Part shown: one piece after another, positions 34,528-47,152 of the stretch | Position numbering within the stretch: position 1 is the first letter of the stretch | Layout: every line of letters starts with the position of its first letter | Source: Zygnema circumcarinatum | Taxonomy: Eukaryota; Streptophyta; Zygnematophyceae; Zygnematales; Zygnemataceae | Direction: 5' to 3' | DNA length: 64,000 nt | Assembly (NCBI GenBank): GCA_037447605.1 | Contig: CM074815.1 | Span: 1,508,210-1,572,209 of the forward strand | The notes under the pieces: generated by a model | Told to the model about the DNA's origin: nothing | The model's database searches: none | What the model saw: only the letters and a program-made list of their open reading frames with translations | Position numbers and translations under genes: made by a program

Positions 34528-37351
34528 CATGAATGGCAAAAGCCACATTACCCAAAGCTGTATGAGTACTTTCGACCAGCAACTGCATAAAGATGAGCTT
34601 ACCACCGTCGGCTTCCACGTGGCATATGCAGGCAACCCCGCGTTGAGGGCAACTACGAGATCAGGGGGTGACCCCTGTCACACAATTTGTACTTTGTCAA
34701 GGGATGGTCGAAGGTCAACCACACAGAATAATTGCTTTGGCTTCATCTTGCAGCAAAAAGTGGCCCAATCTCCAAATTGATCAACACACTGAGCTAGGAC
34801 AACTCTTCCATGCAAGAAGCTCCCCCTACAAACAGCTCAAAGGGCTTAGAGTTCATGTCTGCTAAACACGTGGCCCCACTATATGATGAGGTCATATATA
34901 TATATATATATATATATATAACTCCATTCATACTTCCACTTGGCCTTTACCTTAAAGTGTTCTTCATAGAGCTGATGATACAGGCCTTTGCAGAAGCTTA
35001 ACTCCACAATGGAAGCGCTAGAATCACCAACACAGTTTCCATGCTGCCCGCAGTTGCATTCACTGCTCGTACAGGAGGGAGGAGAGGAAAGAGTGCACCT
35101 TTTACTAATCCTGCAATTGAATGAACGAACAACAAAAGGAAGAGGTGAAGACAAAATACGATTAGGCCGAAAGGGATCAAAGGCACCTGGATGTGCAGTG
35201 CACAATCGAGTAAGAAAAAGTTCACAACGCAATATCTTCATAGAACATATGTTGTTGGATGTAGAGGATTATCCTCCTTTAGGGTCTTAGCAGAAGGGCC
35301 GTGAACCAAGGCCTATAGCAATTTTCTTTATTTTCAAATACAAAGCGAAGGAGATTCGGAATGTGAGAGGAGAGAAAGCAAACCTTGAAACGGCCACTTC
35401 CGGACCGACAAATGTGATCTTAAGGTGGCAATTTGGGAAGAGAGCGACAAGTTCCGCAAACACTGTTAGCTCATTCAGTTCGCTATCCGGCCCTGTTTCC
35501 AAATCTCGGCCCCATGCACAATTCGGTAAGAGAATGAGGTTTAACTAAGGCCAAGTAATTGTGCATTTTATTAGCAAAAACTGAGAGAATATGCCCGCTT
35601 TAATTCAGAATCCTACAGGCAAGCAAAAGCCCGGGGACTCTCTTAACACGAGTTCGAGAAAGGAAGAATTTTGTTGATGTGAATATCTATAAACGATAGC
35701 CATGTGCGTAAAAACCCATGAAAAAAGGTTTATGCGATAGGTCCTTCCAAGGAGTACATTGGCTTACCCAACAAATGGATTCGAAATGGGGCACCCGGAG
35801 TTGGTCCAAATGTTCGAGTGGACGCATTGGCAGCAAGATGAATGGAGTGGTAGAGACTCAATGGCTGCAAGAATTTCAGAGGCGAGCTTCAGAAAGCATG
35901 CAAAGGAGCATGTGTGCAAGCCCATAAACGACACATGCTTTGACCAACACAAGAACTGATGCCTTACAAACGAAGTGCATGAATAAATCTGAAATCGCAC
36001 CGTATGGAGGGCCAGGGCTGCGGGGGAGTTGAATGGCAGCTTCCTCCAAATATAAAACTGTTCCCAAGAGAGGAGAGGGGGAGGAGAGGACACAGGCACT
36101 GCATGACACACAGAACATGAAGGATAATGACAATTTAGACTCTACAAGATCTGAAGCGTGAATCAAGGAAGTGAGTCTAACGCTTTATCTCATTGAGTCT
36201 TATGAGTCTTTATCAGCAAAACTTAGCATGGGGAGAAGTACTCTGCAGTTTTCCAGCAAGTAAATCGACAGTGCTGATCCTCTCTCAATTTCATTACTTG
36301 AATCCAAGCTGCGGAGCAAATCTGAATGACACACAAAGCCGGCATAAGTCCCAAAAGGAGTAAAGAGACAAAATCAGCAAAGATGAGGGCAAAGTACCTG
36401 AACACGGAGCAATTGCTGAGGACAGCATCCAACAATCTCGGCCACCTGTCATAACCATTAAACCCTCTTCACTAGTGTGGGTCAGCGAGTCTAGCACTGA
36501 CACTAGAGCACTAACAATAGCCGCTGTCAAAGCTTCGACCTTGTCATAGATGAAGACTTCAATACAGTACCGTTAAACTCCCGCATATGATCTACTTGAA
36601 AGCCACAAGGGCACTGTCCTCTCCAGACGCCCCGCAAATGCAGGCCCTGTGACTGAAGGAAGGAGCAGATGCTGCCTTCTCCTCTGTCAACCTGGGCCAT
36701 GTTTCCCAGAAATTGATAGGAATTCCTAACATATCAATAGGGAGAATGCTCAAGATCGAAGAATATGATGCTCAAACATAGTAGCAGAATAGAATCCAGA
36801 TAGAGCAAGGACTTATTAGCATCTCAAGGCTATCTCAAGTGAAACTGTTCCTTGCCAAGGTACGCTCTGGGTGGAAAAGGTAAGGTGCCTGCTTTTAAGA
36901 GAGCTGAGTGCAGGACGTAAACTGTAAATTACAAATGTTATATTCGCAAATCTTCACCTGAATTGTTGTTTGATCTGAAAAAGTGAAGGGAAATGATCGA
37001 AGGACTCCTGCTTGCAGCATTTGAGTTGCCATTCGATCACACTCCGAGTTGTGGTCTCCATTCGAATGCATTTTCTGGTATAATTCAGATAATGCAAATA
37101 AAGAACGCAACGCGATTAACCATTTTATACATTTTCCTTTCGGTCTTACACATTCCAGACAAAGCGTGGCTCCAATAACATTAAGGTCAAGTTTCAAAGT
37201 GTCTGAAGGCAAAGCAGGGGCTTACCTGATGCGCTTTGCAGCAGTAACGCACAGCATGGCAGCCGGGGCAAAGCACGCCTTCCTTGCAGCGCTTTCCACA
37301 GAGCACGCATTCCTCCTGCTCTTTCTCCTTCTCTTCTGCACCACCTTGCAT
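34161..37351 (-). CDS. Plant MYND-type zinc-finger protein (At1g70160/At4g27020-like)
   Basis: Ten exons on the minus strand: 37351-37226, 37074-36958, 36691-36571, 36445-36398, 36098-36001, 35864-35768, 35492-35384, 35110-34951, 34674-34603 and 34298-34161, encoding 361 residues. The MYND finger reads CVLCGKRC, CPGCHAVRYCCKAHQ, then HNSEC (exons 1-2). It is followed by SFPFTFSDQTTIQ, LLSWEQFYIWRKLPFNSPAAL, PLSLYHSIHL, FRIHLLGPDSELNEL, LVVALNAGLPAYATWKP and VFSDYCEEAA. That order is conserved in the plant family, whose biochemical role I do not know; MYND fingers usually bind proline-rich partners. The start is uncertain. The frame is open upstream to about 37570 without an ATG, so 37351 is the first usable ATG unless a 5' exon exists. 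Confidence 0.87.
34500..34528. repeat. Poly-A tract in MYND gene intron 9
   Basis: A run of about 27 A in the intron between the last two exons on the plus strand. No target-site duplication or retroposon body is obvious. Confidence 0.9.
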
Positions 37352-37591
37352 TAGGGAGCGGGCAGAGAGAGAATCGAAAAGGAACTTGAACGCTCCGAGA
37401 TATTTGTGGGAAAGTGACAGAAAGTCGTTTGCTTGTGATGTGAGCACTTCAATAAGCTGCTGTTGCGCAGCGGAACGGAGGTTTCCAAAGTGATTTCGAG
37501 CACGGCGGTGGAGAGCGTCCAAAGAGGAGAGGAAGCGGATAGCTCGCTCTATCAGATAGGAGGAGTCTGAACGCGTAGTCTAAGGGGTAGG

Positions 37592-39433
37592 ATGGCGCCC
37601 ATCATGTACAGCTTGCTGCTCTTGCTGGCAGCAGCAGGAGCGCAGGTCTCAGCACTTGAATACTTTGATTGCGGTAAGGACCGTGTCCGATTGCTGTTTA
37701 TTCTTGCTTTGTGATTCTTGCTGCAATTTCGTTTAGTGCTTGTTCTGCAACTGTTGGAAGGCTTCTTTAAATTCATTTACATTTCAGGAAAGTGTTTGGC
37801 CCGCAAGTCATGGCTGCTGTCTCATCTTGATTTTTTTATGAAATTCTGGATGGTGGGGCCCTTTTTGGCAGGCTCAATTGACTCGCCGGTGAAGGTGAAG
37901 GGAGTCACCATGCAGCCTGATCCTGCGATCAGTGGGGAAAACATGACCTTTATCATTCCAGCAACAACAAGTGAGTAGTTAACTTTATTTTAACTTTGCC
38001 CTTTTGGGCTACCGTTTTCAAGATATTTGGGGAACTTTTCAGATGTTTGGCCCGTCCTTTTGGACCCTTGTTTTCACCTGTCCTCATCAATTTCTTGCGT
38101 TTCTGGTGGCGTGTCTGTCTGACTCTTGTCTCCTCCAAGCACCCAGCTTACCATTTTTTGTTGCTTTAGTTTCACACGCAAGCTCTTCAGGCTTGCCAGG
38201 CAACATCAGTTTTGACTCAAAATAATCCTAATTGGGAATGAACGATGTTTCGAAGCTCTGCAAGGGTAGAAATTAAGTTTCATCCGTGTACAATTGTTGT
38301 TGCTTCTTGTTGGAGAAGTCCAATGATTTGAAACGTCAGAGATATCACATGCTCCTATGCATGTTCTATTTGCTTGTGTATGACCGGATGGTTAGCGCGG
38401 TCCTTTATAGCCGAATGCAACTGCAGGTTGAAGTGATTTGCAGGTCCGGAACCTGCTGAGTTACTTGGATTGGTAGTAGTTTTATTGTGTGCTTCTCCGT
38501 GAGTATGGGTGAAGGAAGTGTGTTAATGCTTTGAAGAACACGCTTGGACCTCTCATACTAAGATTGCGGCCTCGGCCGCTCATGGAAGCGCCTGGTGAGA
38601 AATTGTTTCCATGCTTTCTGACCTCCTTTTGACATGGCTAGTAGGACTAATTTCCTGTGTTGAGTATTTCGGCAGGTAGGGAGATAACTGGAGGGACCGT
38701 CATTGTCATTGTCCTCTTTCGAGGAGTTCCTGTGCATATTGAAAGGGACCCTCTCTGTGGGAAAACAAGCAAGTGTCCAATTCCTGCAGGCGACGACTTT
38801 GTGTTTACAAATTCTCAACCCCTTCCTTCAGTTACCCCAGCTGTGAGTTGGCATACCCTGATACCGAGTGTGTGAGAGATCAAACTATGTGAGTACGTAC
38901 AGAAATGTTCGAGCCTTGTGTTAAACGCTCTCATAAGTCAGTTTGTGCCTGGAAAACCATTTGTGTAAATAAGGTTCTGTTGAAGAGTACTTGCAGCGAA
39001 GCAAATCATCCTAAAACCAACCCTCCCAACTTAAAAAAACTATCCGGATTGTTGATCATATGCAGTGGACAGTGATGAGTTTCACATGCTTCAGCTTTGA
39101 GCACTTTGGGACTGACCTCCATGTCCCCTTTGGACCCCCTTGCAGGGCCCCTACACTGTGCGGCTGAGCGTGCTGGACCAGAACAACAAGCCCCTGTTCT
39201 GTGAGCGCATGCAGTTTCAGATTGTGAAACCCGAGGCACCCTTCTCTATCCTGGGACGGATCAGCACTGCTGTCAAGGCTCTGTTTGGAGGGCAGAGGGA
39301 GACCATCGACTCCGCGATGAAGAATGCTGAGAAAGCATGGAACATGCCTGCCAATGCCAAGGCTGCTGTGGAAAATCCAGTCAGAGCTGCTTTTCAAAGC
39401 TGGAGGTCAAACACTCAGTTGGGCGTGGAGTAG
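37592..39433 (+). CDS. Secreted ML-domain (MD-2-related lipid-recognition/NPC2-like) protein
   Basis: Four exons: 37592-37673, 37872-37970, 38676-38842 and 39146-39433, encoding 211 residues. The N-terminus MAPIMYSLLLLLAAAGAQVS is a clear signal peptide. The ML domain follows: FDCG...VKVKGVTMQPDP, GGTVIVIVLFRGVPVHIE, LCGKTSKCPIPAGDDFVF and GPYTVRLSVLDQ, ending LFCERMQFQIV. The cysteines that pair in ML folds (FDCG, LC, KC, FC) are present, so a secreted or vacuolar lipid-binding role is likely. An extra C-terminal tail of about 65 residues after the ML domain is rich in Ala, Lys and Asn and is unusual; typical plant ML proteins end soon after the last strand. It is head-to-head with the MYND gene, with about 240 bp between start codons. 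Confidence 0.92.
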
Positions 39434-39947
39434 AATGAGACTTGAGATGGCAGGGGCTCCTGGTTTCTCGGCTGCTACTGGCTCCTAGTTTTTTGTTGTA
39501 CTACGATGGAACCACCCACCTCGTTAACCTGCGTGTACAGTTGAATCTACCAAAGGACAGCTGGTCTAATGTACAAAAACCATTCAAGGCAAGCCAGTGT
39601 CAAGATTTGTTTACATTGTTGTCAGCTTGTCTTATGAGCACAATGCTTTGGATATATGCTGCAGCGGACATGGCTCCAAGGTCCCACATGTCAAATCATT
39701 AAGGTAAAATTTTACTGTCCAATGTAAATGGCATTCAGTTACAATAGAAGCAGTTCCAGTACAAAGCAACTCAATTTGTAGCTTCGTTGTATGACAATTT
39801 CCGTGATTCACTACAACTAACACCCCTTTCTCCGGGGCAATTCCTCCATCGACCTCCTATATACAAAGACCTACCTGTAAGATAAGCCAAACCCTACCAC
39901 TACCATTTGAGTATCCCAAATCTTCCTGCTCCCACCCTACCCCTCAC
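39434..39947. other. Convergent 3' spacer between ML and CBP60 genes
   Basis: It holds the 3' flanks of two convergent genes. AT-rich sequence with possible poly-A signals (AATGTAAATGG area near 39720) gives way to a C/CT-rich stretch from about 39935 that overlaps the Gly/Glu-rich CBP60 C-terminus. No gene is seen. Confidence 0.4.
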
Positions 39948-42900
39948 TCACTTCCTCATCCCCCCCCCTTCCCCTCCCCCTCTCCCACCATTCTCCTCTT
40001 CCACCTCCTCAATGTGGGCATGGCGCTCGGCCCGGCGCTGCGCCGCCATTTTGCGGATGAAGATGCACCATCGGAAGGCGGCCTTCACCTTGAGCCAACC
40101 GGCGCTGGCCCGCCCCTGCGGAGTGCTCATGTGGTGGGTGACAGGGTCCGCCCCGCGGGGGAGGAAGGACAGCATCACATCGTCTTCCGGCAGAGAGAGG
40201 CTCTGGGAGTATTGGCTCCAGTCCCCTCCCAGGAGGCCCAGCAGCTGCTGCATCTGCAGGCCCTCCCATAGCAGCAGTCAGCGCGTTTTGTATAGGTTGG
40301 GATCACAGCAGATAGCTACACCCAGCATTTAAATCACACAGGCAAAGACACAGGTGTAGGTTCATCACATTAGCCGAGAAACAAGACGTGTCATACAGGA
40401 CCAAAGGTATGAATTACCGATCACAGTACAAAAAAGGGAGTACATTGAAATTCGCAGTTTTCAAACGCGTTAGGACTTACAATCCGAGTTACCTATACTG
40501 ACTATGAAACTGATGTGTGGTTCATCTGGAGGTTCAGAGTCCACTGCTCTAAATGATGGGTTTCAAAGGGTATGATTATCTCCCGAAAAGTATACAGGAC
40601 TAATTCAGCCTCATCGGAAACAGACTCAATAGGTTAACCAACCAGTATCCAATGGGATCAGACATTTACAGGAAATTAAACTAGTGATCCTGTGGTTCCT
40701 GACTAAAGGAGTCATTCTGGGACGAACACGTTAGCGTCCCTCACCTTACCAAGTATTGAGCAAAATCACAGACAACTTATGAACTGTACATCTGTACATA
40801 TTGATTCCTCTCACGAACATGGGACCTTTGCAATGACCAACTAAGGCGGAAATGCAGTGCTGCAAATCAGTAAAATGCATCCATCAGGCATTCTACAGTG
40901 CACATGGACTATTGCAGCCGTTCCTTGCTTGTGCAAGAGTATCCACGATTATGCTGTCCCACACTCTCCCTCTTTCTCTTCCTCTCTGGACTGATCTCCT
41001 TCTACCCATTTGACAGTGGCATATAGACACCCCTCTCTAAAAACACAGGATATCACACATACGGACCTGGTATTGCATGTCTTCACTTTCAGCCAGAAGC
41101 TCCATACTCTCCTTCCGAATCTCATCCTCTGAAAGTTGCAGCGATTCACCCCCCAGTCCCCCTGTCCCTGTCCTCACATTTGGTGGTGCCAATCCAAGGG
41201 AGGCATCGGAACTCCCAAAGGACCCTGACCCCAAAGGTCGAGACGAAGGAATTATGCTCTTGTAATTTCCCGACCCCGCCTCTGCCAGGCTGAGTCCGAG
41301 CTCAGTGGGCGGCCCACCCCCCATAGAAGCAGGCGGGCCCTGCACAGACCAGCAAGACGCTGCCGTTCCTCAGTCCGCAGCCTGTACAACCCACCCTTCA
41401 ACTTGCCAATTACTCATCGATCTGACAATGAATTCATCTCTTACCACTCCAAGAGACAGAATGACTGCTACGTATCTGTCTGTCTGATACAAATCACAAA
41501 CTGCAAACGCACGCTTATGTACATGATGATGTCCACAGGAAAACAGTTGACAAGTAGAAAAATATCTCACCTGCAGGGCGCCGATCGATCCAAACCCACT
41601 AGCTCCCGCTTGCATTTGATTCGCCTGCATTGAGGCACTCAGGGGAATTCCGTTAGGACTCTGGTCCATAAAGGACTGCGAACTCGCGAAGAAATCCCTT
41701 GACACCATTTGCTGTTTCCCTTGATCTGACGACGGCCCACCTCCTGAAATCACCCGCCAACGCCATGCAACGACAGTTGCCCCTCAGAGCTTCTACACAG
41801 CCTAGTCTTCCCCCTGCACACTCTATGCTTCTGGAGATGAGTAGCCAAAGACTGCCGCTACACTAAGACACCTGTCCATCGGCCGGTTGTTAACAAGTCA
41901 ACAGATTTGAGTCGCGTGCAGGTATCGTTAGAAACTCAACATCTCCCCAGTAGACCTGCAAAAGTAGCATGAATGAAAAAAGCCAAGCATCTCACCTCCA
42001 TTGTCAGGTCTACTCGCCCTGCTCTGAGAAGCGATGCCCACAGACACCCCAGGTTCTTCCGTTGCAGTGTTTATGCCTCGCAAATTATAAGGCTTTACTC
42101 CAATCAATGCTTCACCATCGTACTCTACCACGTTCTCCCAGTTATCATAGGCCACCTTCACAAGCTTGTCCACATAAATCTGATTCATAGCAATGCCAAG
42201 GCAAAATGAAGTCAGGCAACATGCCACTCTTTCTAACTCTGATAATGCTTACGCCATGCTAACACCTGCGAACTTTGATTCCAGTTATTGAAGCAAGATG
42301 ACTTCCACTTACCGAGTCCCTCATCCAATAAGAATTTAGAAAAGCTTTTGAAACCTTGTGGCACACATGTTCACTTGCTCGTTTTCGATCTATAAATCAG
42401 ATACACTTCAGTACTCGGAAATAGGACTAACGAAACCAAGACCACTCACTAAGCTAGACAAACAAAGTGGTGGTGTTTAGACCTTTTAACACTGCCTCCC
42501 GTCCCTTGAACAATTGGGGAGCGGAAAAACGATGAGACACAGAGCATACTCCTCTGCACACGTTTTGAGCCCATTCATGCACAATGAAAAGTCCTGACCA
42601 AAAGCGCCTCGTACCTTTTCGCTTTCTGAAAGAAGGTCCACAGACATGTATTGGCCATCCGCAATAAGGCCCATGAGCTGAAAGATATTGTTGAAAATCA
42701 CACCAATGTTTTGCTTGTCATCCGCATAGTACACATGCAGTTTGCCATTCAGCACGCATGTTTTCGCATGTTCCACAGTCCCCTCCCACATTTTGTTTGA
42801 CATCCCAGATCCCAAAACCTGCATCAATCACATGACAATGCCCTTGCCAGTCAAACACACCTTCGCAATGCTTTCACATTTGTGTTTGATCCACTACAGC

Positions 42901-45476
42901 AGACAGAGACATAGAGAAATAAAGTTAACATAGCCTCATCTGATAATAGAAGCACCATTTCACGAAGACACTCATCTGAACCCCTACAATGATGGACAGG
43001 AAACCGACACAAGCAATTGCAACATGAAATCAGTGATTTTGTCCTCAGCATGAATAATTCGGAACAGTAGAGCCGCCTCGCACTCACATTCCTCAGTTTT
43101 TGTGGATCCATCACCACAAGCCGAAGAAAATCCTCCACCGTGAACATCCCTGCCTGATTCAGACGCTTGTGAAATGCCCCGTCCTTTCCTATCCGATCTA
43201 ATCGCCACACCTCGTCATGCAGCGCAGGTGGGTAGTGCTTTTTATACACTGCATAACCCAAATTTGACACCCAAAGATCAGATACTTGAGCCTGAAATGT
43301 CGACAGAGAACGCATTCCACAAGGTACCCAAGCCTAAAAACAGATTGTTCACAAGAATAACCATTGTTAGGAAGAGAAAAGCTCACATTCTCCTCGGTGG
43401 TCCTTGACAGTGAAGGCCTCAGTCTTCGCTTCCCTAATGCGTTGACCTTCCAATTGCCCGGAAGCAAGCTTCACCCCCAATCTGAATTTCCGGCTCCGGA
43501 TCCAACTGGAGTTGTCTGTGAACGTTAACTCCCCCAAAGTGCCCACCCCTTCTTTTAGGGTTACGGACAAATCCCCTGTCAGCAACGGCCTCTTACCATC
43601 CCGTTCTCGCACCACGTTTGTTTCAAACTCATCCTGCGAAAGTGCACATCACACCTTTCAGTTTGGAGAGTGAAATGGTCAAGAAACTTCTGCCTGTCAA
43701 GCGGGCTGAGAGAAAAACACACCGTCAGCTTCAAACGACAAGATGATGCAGACCCCAAATCAAATTGATTTTGGTCATGAGATGCACATTTGTGAAACTG
43801 GCATTCTTGAAGAGCTCCATGCCACATGTATCAAGAACTTGAATGTTTCAGTGATGGGACACGATTTTTCAGTAAATAAAAGCGAATGTCAACTTTACAG
43901 CGTTGCTAAACATATAGCAAAAAGAAACCCAAATTTCACACAGCTTTACCTGTGTCCAGTCGTGGTCGTCATCTGCTGAAAAATCCCCTTCCAGTACGAT
44001 GACTTCTAGTTTGCAATTCGCCTCTGGACCCACTGTCAACACCTGACCTGTAACACAATCTTGCAACACAACGTGTATGGCTGAACCCCCCTCTCCTTCC
44101 ACCTTACTCCCTGTGAACAATGGCAGAGCAAGCTTGCTCCTGAACTGCAACCGCAGCTGTCTTTCATCAGAGCCGGAAATCCGTTTTGGAGACGACCTGC
44201 AAACATTACATAACCAAAGTTGAATCACCAGAAAAAAACCTGATATAAACAATCATCAGGAAGACCATAAGATGCGTACAATAACAATTTCACACTGCTG
44301 GTGCAACATAAGCAATGCACAGCTGCCACCTGTCAGCAGCAATCCTGTCAACGGCAAGGAAACGTCTATCATTCAAAGAAAAGGGGAAAAAAGTCTCCGA
44401 CGACATAGAAATGGCTATTAAGCGTCACTCATATCGCAAGATCTGCTCCTAATCGCACATTTGCAACCCCAAGCAATAGCTTTTAAACATTGGTAGAGAA
44501 ACTAAGCAAGCGTATCTCGCCAAAGGTGACCGACTTGTAAACCACGGAAGTAAGGAAAGCAGCCCCTCTTCGAAAGTCCAAGCGAAAGTTCATATACAAA
44601 GTAATTGAGTTTAACTAGCTGGTCAGAAAAAGTCATGTGAGTACCGTCCAGTCAGCCTGGCTGGACCGGTTTGAGGCGCGAGTTTCGCCAGTGCACGCTC
44701 CACTTCTTCACCAACCTGCCATAAAAGGGAAAGAACATGAATGCCACGAAGCAAACAATCACTAAGGAAAGGTTAAATGCATTTGCATGAAGCTGCCAGA
44801 AACATACTTTTGAAAGGAACATGCAGTTTCGAACGATGGGTAGATTCCAAACTGAAATTGCAAAGAAATCTAAATTCTAGAAGATCTCTTTCCGAACAGA
44901 GGACAAAAGACAACCAATAATCCCCAGCATGGTCAACAGCTGGTTGTATTGATCTTTTTGATGGTGTCGAACATGTTAAGCTCCCTTCGCAGCAGCTAGA
45001 AAGCCAAACGTTTGCAAGTTCTTCTTGCGTTCCCTCCAAAACATGTGTGCTCATGCTTCCCAAATCCTGACGGATCATCACCAGCAGCCTGAGCAAGGAA
45101 AGAGGTCCATACCACTCTCCGCAACAGTGGTTCAAGCGAGGAGCAAAGCTTTTGCAGACTGTCCATCTTAATCGCCTCCAACACAACACTGCTTCAACAA
45201 GAGAGCGACAAGATTCGCTGTCAGTCCAAGCAACCACTTTCTTCCCCTCCAGCACCCTCCCCGACCGCAGCACTGCCACAGCTGACCCAAAATCAGCTTT
45301 CCCACTCCAACTATCCAAAACCCTCCCAATCCACAGCATCATCCAAAACAGCAACAAAAAACCACCCATCCAGCCCTCACGAACCTTCCAAGTGCCGGCA
45401 TCCGCTGCCTCTTCTCCTCCGGCAAGCCATCCGTCCCATCCGTCACCTCCAGCGGGCGCTTCTCCGCGCGCTTCAT
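39948..45476 (-). CDS. Calmodulin-binding protein 60 (CBP60) family protein
   Basis: Eleven exons on the minus strand: 45476-45385, 45188-45113, 44715-44645, 44196-43950, 43633-43387, 43248-43088, 42818-42615, 42179-41996, 41743-41571, 41339-41067 and 40253-39948, encoding 677 residues. Family landmarks occur in order: [99 protein letters not shown], then [19 protein letters not shown] and [12 protein letters not shown]. The C-terminus has the basic-aromatic [20 protein letters not shown], which is the probable calmodulin-binding helix. CBP60s are nuclear DNA-binding factors; some (CBP60g, SARD1) control salicylate genes and others are housekeeping. The C-terminal calmodulin site matches the CBP60a-f type. 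The protein ends in a Glu/Gly-rich tail. Confidence 0.95.
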
Positions 45477-46216
45477 GACTGCGTAAGTCCAAAAGGAAAG
45501 CTTCAGGAAAGCCGCCCCTACCTTCCCCCTTCCCTCCCCTCCCTCGCCCCTTGAGATTGGGAATTGCAGGAGCAGGAAGCTGCGGAGAAGAAGACGCCTG
45601 GCGCCCTTCCCTTCTCAGAAGCTGCAGGGCCTCCTCCGGCGGAAGGCCGGCAATATGGGCCCGGATGGGCCGTCGCCCACCGTGGGATCTCAATGGCGCG
45701 CTCACAGCCGTCGATCTTTTTAACGCTTCTATGGGACGGTTTGGCGTTTGGGGTGACGGGACTGGACGTTTCTATGGGACGGATTACGTTGAGGTGACGT
45801 CAAACGACGTGCCTGGAAGCTTCGCGGGGACGCGATGGTTGACCGGCGTGTGTACGGACGGGCTGGTGTACGGAGTATTGTACGAATGAAAAGATCTGCG
45901 AGACCAGTTCTATGTCTGCATGGAACTAGTTCGAAGCGCTGTTCGGCGGGCTGTTAAAACTGAAAGTGGAGGGCACGTGACCCGTTCGTTCGTTCGCCCC
46001 TCCGAGCCGCGCCGCCTTGTGGGCTGCCTCTGGACCCTTCCTGGCTTTGCCCTGCGCTTGGCGGCTACTTAAACCCTCCCTCCCCGCTCCTGTCAGCCCC
46101 CCCCCCCTATATAAGGGAAGCTCAGTATGGTTAGGATTTAGAGTGTCTTTGCTGTGGGCAGGTGTCGTCGTGAAGGTGTGATCTCGGCTTGAAGTTAGAG
46201 GCCGCAGGCAGTCGCC
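45477..46216. promoter_or_regulatory. Divergent CBP60/NOP10 promoter region with NOP10 TATA box
   Basis: The 740-bp spacer serves both genes. On the CBP60 side is a TGACGTCA element (45796-45803). TTCTATGGGACGG occurs twice (about 45727 and 45769). On the NOP10 side a C-run precedes CCTATATAAGGG (about 46107-46116), a good TATA box about 100 bp upstream of the NOP10 ATG. The 112-codon frame at 45551 has no recognisable domain and is rejected. Confidence 0.6.
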
Positions 46217-47152
46217 ATGTACCTGATGGCGTACACCGATGAGGCGGGGAACCGCGTGTACACACTAAAGGTAGCGTAGCGACTGACAGGCAGTGGCGGC
46301 TGCTTGTTGGAGGCCCTGCTGCTGTGTGATGGATGAGGTGTGAAGGTCGAATATGTCGTCGGAGATTGTCCAATCTTTAGCTTTGAGGGAGGGAGGGATG
46401 GATTTGAGTTGACGACAGAGGATGGCCTCGCTTGGCAGCGAGCCACCTCCACGCTTCTGGAGCGACGAGGCCGGCCTTGTTGCCGGCCTTTGGTGTCGTG
46501 AATTCCTGCGTGAATGTCGGAAATAAATGGCTGACGGTTGTAGGCGCCCGACGCCTCCCGCCAGCCTGGTCGCATATTCCATCGCCTTGAGGAGCGGCGT
46601 CGCTGCCTTTACCTTTTGGGACAGACCATGCTACCAATATTTCCTTGGTGAATAGTTGGAGTCATTCCTCTTTCTGTTAGTTGCTGCCTGCAAAGGTGGT
46701 GCTTCCAGAGGCTGACGGCTGAAGTCAGGAGGCATGCGAGGACTGTGCAGGACATGGGTATTGATTCATTTACAACTATTGCATCTGTGCAGAAGGAAAA
46801 TGGAGACGAATGTAAACCGACGGATTCAGCTCATCCAGGTACGACGAACCTCCTGTCTACTCGTGGATGGATTGGAAGGCTTTTTGAGCTTCATTTGAAG
46901 GCTTGCTGATCTGCTAGGTGCAGTGGTTTGCAGGTTCTTCATCAGCGTATTGATGATAGTAGGCATGGATAGACTGACGGTCTTGTACAAATTACAAGGG
47001 CTTCATTATTTGTCTTTTGGCTAACTGTGTTAATATTTGTGGTTTGTTTTGCAGCTCGATTTTCTCCAGACGACAAGTTCTCGAAACAAAGACTAGTATG
47101 CAAAAAACGCTTTAACTTGCTGCCGACCCAGCAGCCTCCTCACAAGTATTAG
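46217..47152 (+). CDS. NOP10: H/ACA ribonucleoprotein subunit NOP10
   Basis: Three exons: 46217-46270, 46793-46838 and 47055-47152, encoding 65 residues, the normal length for NOP10. The sequence begins [18 protein letters not shown] and ends [13 protein letters not shown], with [17 protein letters not shown] in the middle, which is nearly invariant across eukaryotes. NOP10 stabilises the pseudouridine synthase dyskerin (CBF5) in box H/ACA RNPs that modify rRNA and snRNA in the nucleolus. The exons are too short to show up as long open frames, but splice sites and phases fit exactly. A TATA box lies upstream. Confidence 0.97.

Noticed and set aside
45551..45889. 112-codon frame in the CBP60/NOP10 spacer
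   Set aside because: Overlaps promoter features on both sides and contains repeated TTCTATGGGACGG; no domain.
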